Source of the DNA: Blautia wexlerae DSM 19850
Lineage (GTDB): Bacteria; Bacillota; Clostridia; Lachnospirales; Lachnospiraceae
Assembly: GCF_025148125.1 (NCBI RefSeq)
Contig: NZ_CP102267.1
Coordinates: 4,536,501-4,600,500, forward strand
Direction of reading: 5' to 3'
Length of the DNA stretch: 64,000 nucleotides
Of this stretch, positions 8,958 to 17,191 are shown piece after piece (positions within the stretch are counted from its first letter, which is position 1; each line of letters opens with the position of its first letter). Both the position numbers and the translations under genes were made by a program. A model generated the notes under the pieces. The model did no database searches. It was not told the origin of the DNA and worked only from the letters and a program-made list of their open reading frames with translations.

Positions 8958-9113
8958 TTTTGTACATACAGATATCAGATTTTAAAAATCATTTGTGCCT
9001 GCACAATAAGACTTTTAAACCTGATTTATCTAAACATGAAGAAATACGATTTATATAACAGATCAACAGATTCCGAATGTTTTACAGTAAATATTTAACA
9101 GGTGGTGAACACA

Positions 9114-10040
9114 ATGTTTTCAAAAAAATTATTAATACCTCTGCTATCGCTCAGCCTTCTTGTTACTCCTGCATACAGCAGTCATGCTGCTGAAAATGCA
9201 GAGGCCGCGGGAACATCCGTAGAAGGTCAGGGAATGCTTTCCCCTTCTTCATCTTCAGAGAGTTCTGAAAGCGTCTTTAACGGTTCCGGGGCAGGCACAT
9301 CTTCAGAACCGGTCACAGATGAGAAACTGGAGACAATTTTAAAACAGGTTCAGAGTCAGCTTCCTGCTGAAAACGGAACCTGGGCTGTTTTCATATCCGA
9401 TCTTGTAAATGGAACCGAGGGCAGTCTTAATGATCAGAAAATGCAGGCTGCAAGCCTGATCAAGCTCTATATCATGGGAGCTGTCTACGAGAATTATGAT
9501 CAGATAACCGGACAATACGGCAGGGATTCTGTAGACTCCAATCTGTACTCCATGATCACAGTCAGCGATAACGATGCAGCCAATACCCTGACAACTTATC
9601 TTGGCGGCGGTGATTCCGCAGCAGGTATGCAGGCTGTCAACAGTTTCTGCCAGGCACATGGCTATGACCAGACTCACATGGGACGTATGCTCCTTGCCAG
9701 CAATGAGAATGATGATAACTACACATCTGTAGGAGACTGTGGTCATCTCCTGCAGGAGATTTATAAACAGGATACATCCGGCTACACCCATGCCACTGAT
9801 ATGTTTAATCTGCTCAAGGCACAGACACGCTGTAACAAAATTCCCGCACAGCTTCCGGAAGGAGTCAAAACCGCAAATAAAACCGGAGAACTTGACAACG
9901 TGGAAAATGATGCCGGAATCATCTATGATTCCAAAAATGACGTAGTAATCGTATTTATGTCCCAGAATCTCTCAAGCGCCGGTTCCGCACAGAATACGAT
10001 CGCTACCTTAAGCAGAACGATTTACGATTACTATAATTAA
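9114..10040 (+). CDS. Exported class A beta-lactamase-like serine hydrolase
   Basis: A 308-residue protein with a signal peptide (KKLLIPLLSLSLLVTPAYSSHA) and a serine/glycine-rich linker to about residue 68. The penicillin-binding/beta-lactamase fold follows. All three catalytic motifs are visible: S114-x-x-K117 (SLIK), S151-D-N153 and K256-T-G258. The ATG at 9114 has AGGTGGTG upstream; the GTG codons at 9102 and 9105 lie inside that ribosome site. The family includes true beta-lactamases and cell-wall DD-peptidases, and I cannot tell which this is. The SH3-repeat gene follows closely, favouring a cell-wall role. Confidence 0.88.
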   Translation: MFSKKLLIPLLSLSLLVTPAYSSHAAENAEAAGTSVEGQGMLSPSSSSESSESVFNGSGAGTSSEPVTDEKLETILKQVQSQLPAENGTWAVFISDLVNGTEGSLNDQKMQAASLIKLYIMGAVYENYDQITGQYGRDSVDSNLYSMITVSDNDAANTLTTYLGGGDSAAGMQAVNSFCQAHGYDQTHMGRMLLASNENDDNYTSVGDCGHLLQEIYKQDTSGYTHATDMFNLLKAQTRCNKIPAQLPEGVKTANKTGELDNVENDAGIIYDSKNDVVIVFMSQNLSSAGSAQNTIATLSRTIYDYYN

Positions 10041-10042
10041 AT

Positions 10043-10064
10043 AATGTACTCTCAGAGTACATAA
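10043..10064 (+). terminator. Short palindromic hairpin between hydrolase and SH3 genes
   Basis: ATTATGTACTCT/AGAGTACATAAT-type palindrome just after the hydrolase stop and just before the ribosome site of the SH3 gene. There is no U-run, so it is more likely a processing or attenuation hairpin than a full terminator. Confidence 0.4.
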
Positions 10065-10086
10065 TAACCCAAAGGAGGGGTTCACT

Positions 10087-11055
10087 ATGAAAAAAAGAAA
10101 AAATATTGCAATTCCCATGATTCTTGCAGCTACGATTGCTGCTGTATCTGTACCCTGCAGCTCACAGATCGTTATGGCATCTGACACTTATCAGGTAGGT
10201 GTAAGTAAAGGGTATCTGGCTCTGCGCTCTGCCATGGCTTATGATTCCTCCAACGAGATCGGCGAGCTGTATTCCGGTGATACTGTTGAAGTTACAGAAT
10301 ATACCACCAGTGATTACTGGTACGTCTATTCTCCAAAACTGAACTTATCCGGATACGTAAATAACGATTACCTGTATTTCCTCTCATCACAGCCGACAAG
10401 TTCGTCCGGTTCTTATACTGTCAGTGTTGCCAAAGGTTATCTGGCTCTGCGTTCTGCAAAGGCTTATGACTCTTCCAACGAGATCGGACAGTTATACTCC
10501 GGTGATACAGTAACAGTTTCTGACAGCAGTGATCCTCAGTACTGGTATGTCTATTCTCCGAAACTGAACTTATCCGGCTATGTAAATAAAGATTACTTAT
10601 ATTACAGTGGCGATACTGCTGCCAGTGCACAGAGTTCTTCCGGAGATTCAAGGACTGTCAGTGTTGCCAAGGGTTATCTGGCTCTGCGTTCCGCAAAAGC
10701 TTATGATTCCTCCAATGAGATCGGACAGCTGTATTCCGGCGATACAGTTCAGCTTATCGACACCAGCGATTCCCAGTACTGGTACGTTTACTCTCAGAAG
10801 TTAGGAAAAAACGGATATGTAAATAAAGATTATCTGATTGGCGGAACAACCACATATGCCACCAGAACAGTCAGTGTTGCTACCGGTTATCTGGCTCTGC
10901 GCTCTGCGAAGGCTTACGACTCTTCCAACGAGATCGGACAGTTATATTCCGGCGATACAGTTCAGCTTGTGGATACAACTGATGCACAGTACTGGTATAT
11001 TTACTCCCAGAAACTCTGCAAATATGGTTATGTAAATAAAGATTATTTATATTAA
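10087..11055 (+). CDS. Secreted protein with four bacterial SH3 repeats
   Basis: A 322-residue exported protein: signal peptide (IPMILAATIAAVSVPCSSQIVMA), then four SH3b repeats of about 65-75 residues. Each opens with YLALRSA(K/M)AYDSSNEIG and ends with GYVN(K/N)DYL. Apart from short linkers nothing else is present, so it is a pure binding protein, presumably for peptidoglycan. The AAAGGAGGGG ribosome site is very strong. It follows the serine hydrolase gene by 46 bp and may share its transcript. Repeats 2-4 are almost identical to each other, indicating recent tandem duplication. Confidence 0.88.
   Translation: MKKRKNIAIPMILAATIAAVSVPCSSQIVMASDTYQVGVSKGYLALRSAMAYDSSNEIGELYSGDTVEVTEYTTSDYWYVYSPKLNLSGYVNNDYLYFLSSQPTSSSGSYTVSVAKGYLALRSAKAYDSSNEIGQLYSGDTVTVSDSSDPQYWYVYSPKLNLSGYVNKDYLYYSGDTAASAQSSSGDSRTVSVAKGYLALRSAKAYDSSNEIGQLYSGDTVQLIDTSDSQYWYVYSQKLGKNGYVNKDYLIGGTTTYATRTVSVATGYLALRSAKAYDSSNEIGQLYSGDTVQLVDTTDAQYWYIYSQKLCKYGYVNKDYLY
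10200..11052 (+). repeat. Four in-frame SH3b tandem repeats
   Basis: The words TATCTGGCTCTGCG and TCCAACGAGATCGG recur four times at about 220-bp spacing inside the SH3 gene. Conservation at silent positions points to recent duplication or gene conversion. Confidence 0.8.
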
Positions 11056-11131
11056 TCTTTTTCGTAACACTATAAACAGTTACGCTTCTTTACATTCACC
11101 ATATACAACAAAACAGAAAGGACTCACAGTT

Positions 11132-11578
11132 ATGAGCCCCAAACGACAGGTTAACCATAACATTCGTAAACACTTTAACACAATCATTTACAATATTTCA
11201 CGCTACGCGGAAATTGCTCTTTCTATGGTAATTCTGCTGGTGATCGCACTGGCAGGCTTCCGGCTGATCATGGAGGTTGCAGATACTTCTGTTATGTCCA
11301 TGGATACAGAATTTTTCAGCACTTTCCTTTCCCAGGCTTTGTCTCTGGTAGTAGGCGTGGAATTTGTAAAAATGCTCTGCCAGCATTCCGCACAGACAGT
11401 TGTTGAGGTTCTGATGTTTGCCACAGCACGTCAGATGGTAGTCGAACACCTCGGGCCAGCAGAAACTCTTCTTGGCGTACTCAGTATCGCAGTTCTGTTT
11501 GCGATCCGCAAATATCTTATGACAGACAACGATGACATGAATGCTCATAACTGTTCGAAGAATACTGAAGAAAATTAA
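11132..11578 (+). CDS. PsiE-like small membrane protein
   Basis: A 148-residue integral membrane protein with about four hydrophobic segments (around residues 25-46, 65-82, 88-105 and 112-128) and basic N-terminal residues. The layout and the EFVKMLCQHS...ATARQMVVEHL stretch resemble the phosphate-starvation-inducible PsiE family, whose function is unknown. I base this on resemblance, not on a diagnostic motif. It is the last gene of the plus-strand group starting at 9114 and is followed by a strong terminator. Confidence 0.6.
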   Translation: MSPKRQVNHNIRKHFNTIIYNISRYAEIALSMVILLVIALAGFRLIMEVADTSVMSMDTEFFSTFLSQALSLVVGVEFVKMLCQHSAQTVVEVLMFATARQMVVEHLGPAETLLGVLSIAVLFAIRKYLMTDNDDMNAHNCSKNTEEN

Positions 11579-11588
11579 AGAAAACAAA

Positions 11589-11654
11589 AAACTGCATATC
11601 AGATACGATCTGTAAATTCTACCGGTCGTATCTGATTATGCAGTTTCTTTTTAT
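11589..11654 (+). terminator. Rho-independent terminator after the PsiE-like gene
   Basis: AAACTGCATA with AGATACGA pair with TCGTATCT with TATGCAGTTT, followed by CTTTTTATTT. It closes the 9114-11578 group. Confidence 0.85.
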
Positions 11655-11743
11655 TTCCACATGCTGATAAACGGGCGTCTCAAAAAAAGTAATTTTATAT
11701 GATATATTCTATAGTTATGGTTATCAGCATGATGGGCGCTTAT

Positions 11744-12874
11744 TTAATAATTACCACTAAAGAACTTACTGTCCTTCGGCAGTTCATAGCCCTTGAAGTA
11801 AGAGCCAAAATCAACCTTCAGATAATTGCAGAGGTTGGCAAGCTCAACCATAGTGTTGTCATTTACAGGAATGCCATTCTCTCTGCGCTCTTTTTCTGCA
11901 AATACTTCCTTCTCACCATGAGTATAAATCTGCTCTGCGCCTTCTGCCTTTGGACTCTGACGAAGAGTTTCCAGATATTCGGAAAAATGCGCCCTGATAT
12001 CATCGGCATTTCCGAAGATTGCGGGATCAATGGCAGCAAATCCATGACAGATACCTGTCTTGTCTTTAAATGTACAGCATTTATCAGAAGTAACACCCAT
12101 GGAAAAGATGGAGCTGAAAATCTCGCAGAGCATTCCATAACCGTAACCCTTATGACTTCCGTTTACCTCTTTATTACCGCCAAGTGGCATGATTCCGCCG
12201 CCCTTCTTGGCAACAATATTGGCAAGTACATCCGGGGCATCTGTGCTTTCCTGACCATTTGCTCCCAGAGCCCAGCCCTGTGGAAGTGGTTTTCCCATCT
12301 TATTATACATTTCCAGTTTTCCTCTGGTAACTACTGTTGTGGAGCAGTCAAAAAGGAATGGATAAGGTTCTGCCGGCATTGCCACTGCAATGGGATTGGA
12401 ACCAAGCATTGCTTTTCGTCCAAAGGTAGGTACCATGATTGCTTCCGAGTTGGTACATGCCATACCAAGTAAGCCCTGTTTTGAAGCCATTTCCGCATAA
12501 TATCCTGCAATACCGAAATGATTGGAGTTTCTTACAGATACAAATCCAACACCTGTTTTCTTCGCCTTCTCAATAGCTTTCTCCATTGCAAAATGGGAAA
12601 TCAGCTGTCCCATACCGTCATGTCCGTCGATCACTGCTGATACAGGTGTCTCAAATACGACCTCAGGTTTCGCATCCGGATGGATGGTTCCCTTCTCAAT
12701 TCCTTTATCATATCTTACCATTCTCTGCATTCCATGGCTTTCAATCCCGTACAGATCCGCGGTAAGCAAAACATCCTTGATGATATTCGTCTCTTCTTCA
12801 TTAAAACCAAATTTACGAAATACGTCGTGGCAAAAAGTATTTAATGTGTCATAACTCCATTTTACATATCCCAT
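11744..12874 (-). CDS. Ldh-family (malate/L-lactate/sulfolactate-type) NAD(P)-dependent oxidoreductase
   Basis: A 376-residue member of the Ldh_2 family, which oxidises or reduces 2-hydroxy acids (malate, lactate, ureidoglycolate, sulfolactate) with NAD(P). Family hallmarks are ADLYGIESHGMQRM near the N-terminus, RNSNHFGIAGYYA around residue 120, and GSNPIAVAMPA. The fold is unrelated to classical lactate dehydrogenases. It is a single-gene unit with its own promoter and an operator-like palindrome just upstream, so it is probably controlled by a FadR-type GntR regulator encoded elsewhere. Substrate is not determinable from sequence. Confidence 0.9.
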   Translation of the reverse strand: MGYVKWSYDTLNTFCHDVFRKFGFNEEETNIIKDVLLTADLYGIESHGMQRMVRYDKGIEKGTIHPDAKPEVVFETPVSAVIDGHDGMGQLISHFAMEKAIEKAKKTGVGFVSVRNSNHFGIAGYYAEMASKQGLLGMACTNSEAIMVPTFGRKAMLGSNPIAVAMPAEPYPFLFDCSTTVVTRGKLEMYNKMGKPLPQGWALGANGQESTDAPDVLANIVAKKGGGIMPLGGNKEVNGSHKGYGYGMLCEIFSSIFSMGVTSDKCCTFKDKTGICHGFAAIDPAIFGNADDIRAHFSEYLETLRQSPKAEGAEQIYTHGEKEVFAEKERRENGIPVNDNTMVELANLCNYLKVDFGSYFKGYELPKDSKFFSGNY

Positions 12875-12916
12875 AACTGTAAAATCCCTCCATTCAAGTA
12901 TTACTCATTTCGTTTT

Positions 12917-12929
12917 TTGGTATTACCAA
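12917..12929. promoter_or_regulatory. FadR/GntR-type operator candidate
   Basis: The perfect 13-bp palindrome TTGGTATTACCAA lies between the -10 box and the start codon of the Ldh-family gene. TTGGT-N3-ACCAA is the known consensus type for PdhR/LldR-like GntR repressors that respond to organic acids. Confidence 0.7.
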
Positions 12930-12941
12930 TTTGTTAAGCTG

Positions 12942-12970
12942 ATTATACCACTCTCATTTTCAAAGTGCAA
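12942..12970 (-). promoter_or_regulatory. Promoter of the Ldh-family gene
   Basis: On the minus strand TTGCAC (12970-12965) and TATAAT (12947-12942) are spaced 17 nt. The palindrome at 12917-12929 lies just downstream of the predicted transcription start. Confidence 0.75.
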
Positions 12971-13000
12971 TACGTTTTTTATTTTTTTCAGTATTTCTTA

Positions 13001-13038
13001 TGTTACTGTATTATTGTTCCCTGGTAATATCCCGAGGC
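13001..13038. repeat. Partial inverted MITE end
   Basis: TGTTACTGT and then CTGGTAATATCCCG match the reverse complement of the right end of the MITE-like element, with a damaged middle. It abuts the left end of copy 2 and looks like a nested or decayed insertion. Confidence 0.6.
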
Positions 13039-13051
13039 ATGCAAGCCAAAA

Positions 13052-13195
13052 TGTTACTGTTCACTCCGTTCTCAGCAACACGCTTTGCAAACTCAATTTA
13101 TGCTAATCGCATAAATTCGCACGGTATGTCTCGGGTTTTCTGTGACCTTCGCTCACAAAAAACACCTCGCGGGATATCACCAGTGAACAGTAACA
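13052..13195. repeat. MITE-like element, copy 2
   Basis: A 144-bp copy of the element at 2984-3181. Its termini are TGTTACTGTTCACT and AGTGAACAGTAACA, a perfect 14-bp inverted repeat. It lacks the internal ~54 bp of copy 1. Confidence 0.85.
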
Positions 13196-13268
13196 ATTCA
13201 TTCCAGATTGCCTGTAGCAATTGGACATCTTCTCTTGTTTTTCTAAAACTGCCGTAATATACTATGTA

Positions 13269-13296
13269 CAGGCAATCCTGCCTGCAGGATTGCCTG
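13269..13296. repeat. Perfect 12-bp-arm hairpin upstream of nudC
   Basis: CAGGCAATCCTG and CAGGATTGCCTG are separated by 4 nt, 98 bp before the nudC start. There is no U-run. It may be the relic of another small inverted-repeat element. Confidence 0.5.
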
Positions 13297-13393
13297 CTCA
13301 TTTAATAAATAATAGATTACTGCTCACTTCCGCACCTGTAATATATTTCACAGAACAACTCTGCGGCGGCAGTAACAGAAAAGGAACATTACT

Positions 13394-14242
13394 ATGATTC
13401 AGGACATCGCACCACATACTTATCACAACGAATACAAATCTTCTGCCCCGGATAAGAACAGTTTTATCCTTGCCTACGAAAAAGGCAGTATTCTTCTTCC
13501 ACATCAGGAACGGGAAGCAGATATTTATTTTCCACGTTTTCAGGATCTGGAGGAAAAAGTTTCAGATCTCTACAGCAAGTATATTTATCTGTTTTCTATC
13601 GATGATCAGCGTTTCTATCTGATCCCGGAATTGGATACCACCCTTCTTCCAGATTATGAATTCCAGGATATACGAAATCTTCGGACAGCCCGGCCACAGC
13701 ATCTGGCGTTTGCAGGAGTTACAGGACATCAGCTTTTCCAGTGGTACAGCAAGCGCCGGTTCTGCGGCTGCTGTGGAAAACCAATGCTGCACAGCCAAAA
13801 AGAACGTATGATGGAATGCCCTTCCTGCGGCAATCAGGAGTACCCTGTCCTGTGTCCTGCAGTAATCGTAGGAATCACAAACGGAGATAAAATCATTCTT
13901 TCCAAATATGAGGGCCGCAGATTTAAGCGTTACGCCCTTATCGCAGGCTTTGCAGAAATCGGAGAAACCATTGAAGAAACTGTTCACAGAGAAGTAATGG
14001 AGGAAGTTGACCTTAAGGTAAAGAATCTCCGCTATTACAAAAGCCAGCCATGGTCCTTCAGCGGTACCCTGCTTTTCGGATTCTTCTGTGATGTGGACGG
14101 CGATGATACCCTGACCGTTGACCATGAAGAGCTCTCCATGGCACAGTGGGTAGAACGTGACAAAATCCCGGATCAGGGCAATAATATCAGCCTGACCAAG
14201 GAAATGATGATGCTCTTCCGTGATGGAAAAGAACCCAGATAA
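13394..14242 (+). CDS. nudC: NAD(+)/NADH diphosphatase NudC
   Basis: A 282-residue Nudix hydrolase that cleaves NADH to NMNH and AMP and, in other bacteria, removes NAD caps from RNA. The zinc ribbon is C124-x2-C127 with C142-x2-C145. The Nudix box begins at GFAEIGETIEETVHREVMEE with the catalytic REVMEE glutamates. The diagnostic NudC motif SQPWSF follows. Length and domain order are as expected. It stands alone on the plus strand and converges with the dnaJ-family gene over a shared terminator. Confidence 0.95.
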   Translation: MIQDIAPHTYHNEYKSSAPDKNSFILAYEKGSILLPHQEREADIYFPRFQDLEEKVSDLYSKYIYLFSIDDQRFYLIPELDTTLLPDYEFQDIRNLRTARPQHLAFAGVTGHQLFQWYSKRRFCGCCGKPMLHSQKERMMECPSCGNQEYPVLCPAVIVGITNGDKIILSKYEGRRFKRYALIAGFAEIGETIEETVHREVMEEVDLKVKNLRYYKSQPWSFSGTLLFGFFCDVDGDDTLTVDHEELSMAQWVERDKIPDQGNNISLTKEMMMLFRDGKEPR

Positions 14243-14293
14243 ACAATATTCTATATCAGAAAAAGCTCATAGAATGTTTTTCCCTATTATGCT

Positions 14294-14337
14294 AAAAGGA
14301 TACATACACGGTAATGTTACTGTGCATGTATCCTTTT
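14294..14337. terminator. Bidirectional terminator between nudC and the DnaJ-family gene
   Basis: AAAAGGATACATACAC pairs with GTGCATGTATCCTTTT. A-rich and T-rich ends on either side let it work for both convergent genes. Confidence 0.75.
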
Positions 14338-14391
14338 CGTTTCCCTGCAAAATTGCTTCACTATATTCTCAAAAATATTTCTGATTACTCT

Positions 14392-15510
14392 TCACGCCGC
14401 ACTCCCGCTGCCAAATCCACGGCTTCTGCGGCTTCCATTACATTCCTGCTCAAATTCTTTCAGTTTCCGTCTTGCTTCCGGTGTCAGATTTGTCGGAACT
14501 TCAATCTGTACAGTTGCATATTCATCACCGTGTACCGACGGATTATTCATTGCAACGATACCTTTGCCTCTCAGACGTATCTTCGTTCCGGACTGAGTAC
14601 CTGGTTTAATGTTACAAAGAACATCACCGTAAATGGTGTGAACCTTTGCCTCACCGCCAAATACTGCTGTTGTAAATGGGATATTTACAGTTGTGTACAC
14701 ATCTCTGCCTTCCCGTTTATATCCCGGTTTATCCTGAACATTTATTTTCAGAAGCAGGTCACCGGCTTCACCTCCGCCCACTCCCGGATATCCTTTTCCT
14801 TTAAGTCTGATAGACTTACCGGATTCAATACCTGCCGGAATATTGACTTCATAATTCTGGACACCACCGTTGCTGCTCTGCAGGCGAATAACCTTCTTAC
14901 CGCCAAAAGCAGCTTCATCAAAGCTGACAGTAACCTCTGCATGAAGATCCTCACCTTTACTGCTGTAAGAACCGCCAAAGCCACTGCCGAAGCCATCCGT
15001 TCCGTTACTTCCGAATCCGCCAAAACCACTTCCGTGAAATCCACTGCCACCGAAGCCGCTGCTTCCAAAACCACCTGATGATTTACTCTTCTTAAATCCA
15101 CCACCAAAGATGTTCTTTAAGATATCATCCATATCTTCGCCATTTTCAAAATGATATTCATGATAACCATTGCCATCACTGTACGAGCCATGGAAACCGC
15201 CGCCAAAAGGATTGCCCTGTGCTCCGCTAAAGCCACTGCCAAACGGGCTGCCCTGTGCATTTCCATAATTACCGGCGCCTTCTTCAAAAGCAGCGTGGCC
15301 AAACTGGTCATACAGTTTACGTTTCTTCTCATCACTCAGAACATCATAGGCTTCATTTACTTCCTTAAAATGCTCTGCTGCCGAAGCATTTCCCTCATTA
15401 CTGTCCGGATGATATTTCTTTGCCAGTTTTCTGTATGCTTTCTTAATCGTTGCTGCATCTGCGTTTTTGTTCACGCCAAGAACTTCATAGTAATCTCTTT
15501 TCAATATCAT
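14392..15510 (-). CDS. DnaJ-family co-chaperone (CbpA-like, no zinc finger)
   Basis: A 372-residue J-domain protein that would stimulate DnaK. The J domain (residues 3-70) has the HPD motif in [11 protein letters not shown] long Gly/Phe/Ser-rich region (about 75-185) has many GFG and GSGF units. Two C-terminal beta domains follow ([23 protein letters not shown]). The CxxCxGxG zinc repeats of true DnaJ are absent, giving the CbpA/DnaJ class B layout. The start is the ATG at 15510, just after GGAAGGTG. It lies downstream of two Hsp20 genes on the same strand with a terminator between them. Confidence 0.9.
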   Translation of the reverse strand: MILKRDYYEVLGVNKNADAATIKKAYRKLAKKYHPDSNEGNASAAEHFKEVNEAYDVLSDEKKRKLYDQFGHAAFEEGAGNYGNAQGSPFGSGFSGAQGNPFGGGFHGSYSDGNGYHEYHFENGEDMDDILKNIFGGGFKKSKSSGGFGSSGFGGSGFHGSGFGGFGSNGTDGFGSGFGGSYSSKGEDLHAEVTVSFDEAAFGGKKVIRLQSSNGGVQNYEVNIPAGIESGKSIRLKGKGYPGVGGGEAGDLLLKINVQDKPGYKREGRDVYTTVNIPFTTAVFGGEAKVHTIYGDVLCNIKPGTQSGTKIRLRGKGIVAMNNPSVHGDEYATVQIEVPTNLTPEARRKLKEFEQECNGSRRSRGFGSGSAA

Positions 15511-15582
15511 CACCTTCCCTCATAAACACATTCTAACGCAATCATTCCTGACTTCATATTTCTGCAATCCTCATTATGCAAA

Positions 15583-15615
15583 CAACGGGAAGCCAAAAGA
15601 TTTGACCTCCCGTTG
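15583..15615 (-). terminator. Terminator after Hsp20 gene A
   Basis: CAACGGGA and TCCCGTTG form the stem on the minus strand, followed by TTTG. It separates the Hsp20 pair from the DnaJ-family gene. Confidence 0.65.
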
Positions 15616-15632
15616 CTGTAACTTAACATCTA

Positions 15633-16100
15633 TTATCCTTCAATGGAGATGCTGTGCTTCTGTTCCACTGCTGGCTTTGCTTCTTTCTTCGGAACAAATA
15701 ATGTCAGGATACCATGTTTGAATTCTGCTTTGATGTCGTCCTGATGTACTTCTTTACCTACATAGAAGCTACGACTGCAGGCACCTGCATAACGTTCTCT
15801 GCGGATATAACGTCCTGTCTCTTTTTCCTTCTCATCTTTATCCAGACCTTTCTCTGCACTGATGGTCAGATAACCATTTTCAAGTGCTGCATGAACTTCA
15901 TCTTTCTTAAATCCTGGAAGATCTACAATCAGTTCGTATCCGTTATTCATTTCCTTGATATCAGTTTTCATTACATGATTTGCTTTATGTCCATAAAGTT
16001 TCTTCTCTGCATCTTTCATTGCTCTGTCATCATAATAAAATGGGAAATCTCCAAAAAAGTCATCAAATAAATTTTCTCCAAAAATACTAGGCATTAACAT
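15633..16100 (-). CDS. Small heat-shock protein Hsp20, copy A
   Basis: A 155-residue alpha-crystallin-type holdase that binds unfolding proteins. The N-terminal arm MLMPSIFGENLFDDFFGDFP is followed by the crystallin core with the YELIVDLPGFKKDEV strand and the A-x-x-x-n-G-I/L-T-L motif (FKHGILTLFVPK). It is about 85-90 per cent identical by eye to copy B at 16280-16747, including the first bases of the leader, so it is a recent tandem duplicate. No separate CIRCE was found in the 179-bp gap, so it probably depends on the copy B promoter. Confidence 0.95.
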   Translation of the reverse strand: MLMPSIFGENLFDDFFGDFPFYYDDRAMKDAEKKLYGHKANHVMKTDIKEMNNGYELIVDLPGFKKDEVHAALENGYLTISAEKGLDKDEKEKETGRYIRRERYAGACSRSFYVGKEVHQDDIKAEFKHGILTLFVPKKEAKPAVEQKHSISIEG

Positions 16101-16244
16101 AAGTCATATCTCCTTTTCTAATATATTTTATATATGTCAAATCTGTTCACCAGATTTACTTTCCAAATCTATCTTTACAGGTTTTTTCAACCTTTTATCT
16201 TCAATCTTTTAGTGTAAGCTTTTATTTCTGTTTTTAATCTCTGG

Positions 16245-16263
16245 CTGACCCTTAACGGGTCAG
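16245..16263 (-). terminator. Short hairpin between the Hsp20 copies
   Basis: CTGACCC and GGGTCAG are separated by five bases, 17 nt after the copy B stop. A strong U-run is missing, so it may attenuate rather than stop transcription into copy A. Confidence 0.45.
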
Positions 16264-16279
16264 TCAGAATATTTATTCA

Positions 16280-16747
16280 TCAGCCTTCAATGGCAATTGT
16301 TTTCTTCTGTTCTACTGCTGGTTTTGCTTCTTTCTTTGGTACAAATAATGTGAGGATACCATGTTTGAATTCTGCTTTAATGTCTTCTTTCTCAACTTCT
16401 TTACCTACATAGAAGCTACGGCTGCAGGCACCTGCGTAACGTTCCTTACGGATATAACGTCCTGTCTCTTTTTCCTGCTCATCTTTATCCAGACCTTTCT
16501 CTGCACTGATAGTCAGATAACCATTCTCCAGATCAGCCTTTACTTCATCTTTGGTAAATCCCGGAAGATCTACGACCAGTTCATAGCCTTTATCAGTTTC
16601 CTTGATATCGGTTTTCATTATATGGCTGGCTCTGCGTCCGTAAAGTTTCTTCTCTGTATCTTTCATTGCTCTGTCATCATAATAAAATGGAAAATCTCCA
16701 AAAAAGTCATCAAATAAATTTTCTCCAAAAATACTAGGCATCAACAT
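16280..16747 (-). CDS. Small heat-shock protein Hsp20, copy B
   Basis: A 155-residue Hsp20 with the same architecture as copy A: N-terminal arm, YELVVDLPGFTKDEV and the C-terminal FKHGILTLFVPK with an IAIEG tail. It is nearest the CIRCE-controlled promoter and should be the first gene transcribed on heat shock. Differences from copy A cluster in the middle of the crystallin domain (for example KADLENGYL versus HAALENGYL). Confidence 0.95.
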   Translation of the reverse strand: MLMPSIFGENLFDDFFGDFPFYYDDRAMKDTEKKLYGRRASHIMKTDIKETDKGYELVVDLPGFTKDEVKADLENGYLTISAEKGLDKDEQEKETGRYIRKERYAGACSRSFYVGKEVEKEDIKAEFKHGILTLFVPKKEAKPAVEQKKTIAIEG

Positions 16748-16900
16748 AAGTCATCTCTCCTTTTCTATACCGTCCATCTACATGTGATGGACTCCCAGTT
16801 ATGCATCTTTACCTTGTTTCTTTGGAACTTAGGTTATCAGGAATCTCATAGAACTTATTTCTTTGTTCTCTTTTTGTTCCCCTTCCTTTGTTCTATCTGT

Positions 16901-16929
16901 AATATAACACTTATTATTAGCACTGTCAA
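16901..16929 (-). promoter_or_regulatory. Heat-shock promoter of the Hsp20 pair
   Basis: On the minus strand TTGACA (16929-16924) and TATATT (16906-16901) are spaced 17 nt. The -35 box lies inside the CIRCE operator, the usual HrcA repression geometry. Confidence 0.8.
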
Positions 16930-16943
16930 GAGGTGAGTGCTAA
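16917..16943. promoter_or_regulatory. CIRCE operator (HrcA binding site)
   Basis: TTAGCACTG-N9-GAGTGCTAA matches the CIRCE consensus TTAGCACTC-N9-GAGTGCTAA with one mismatch. HrcA itself is not encoded in this window. Confidence 0.9.
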
Positions 16944-16964
16944 TTTTTTGTGAAGAATTTGTGA
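16926..16964 (+). repeat. 39-bp direct repeat, left copy (overlaps CIRCE)
   Basis: It starts TCAAGAGGTGAGTGCTAA and continues to TTTGTGA. It matches 31306-31344 at 38 of 39 positions in the same orientation, 14,380 bp away. This copy completes the CIRCE operator; the other carries only its right half. Confidence 0.85.
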
Positions 16965-16967
16965 ACG

Positions 16968-17087
16968 CTACGAGCCATGCAAAATAGCAAAAATAACGCC
17001 CTGCAAGTTTACTTGCAAGGGCGTCTATTTTTGCTATTTTATAGGGCGACAGCGAGGGAATTTATTCCCTCGCTGTGCATGGCGTAA
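16968..17087. repeat. Nested inverted repeats at the left edge of the accessory block
   Basis: The outer arms CCATGCA and TGCATGG enclose two hairpins. The first (16981-17040) pairs AAAATAGCAAAAATA with TATTTTTGCTATTTT around a GCCCTGCAAGT core. The second is a perfect ACAGCGAGGGAA / TTCCCTCGCTGT stem (17049-17076). No coding sequence is present. Confidence 0.7.
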
Positions 17088-17116
17088 CATTCTCTTTCGC
17101 ACTCAATTTTCTTGAT

Positions 17117-17139
17117 TTGACCACATTTTTACGACAAAT
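17117..17139 (+). repeat. att-like repeat, left
   Basis: TTGACCACA-N2-TTTACGACA followed by AAT. A second partial copy (CCACATTTTACGACA) lies at 17171-17187. A related site is at 31169-31200 at the other end of the block. It is immediately downstream of an integrase remnant. Confidence 0.5.
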
Positions 17140-17191
17140 TCTTGGAAAAATATATTCGTCTGATTTTCTTACCACATTTTACGACAACGGC

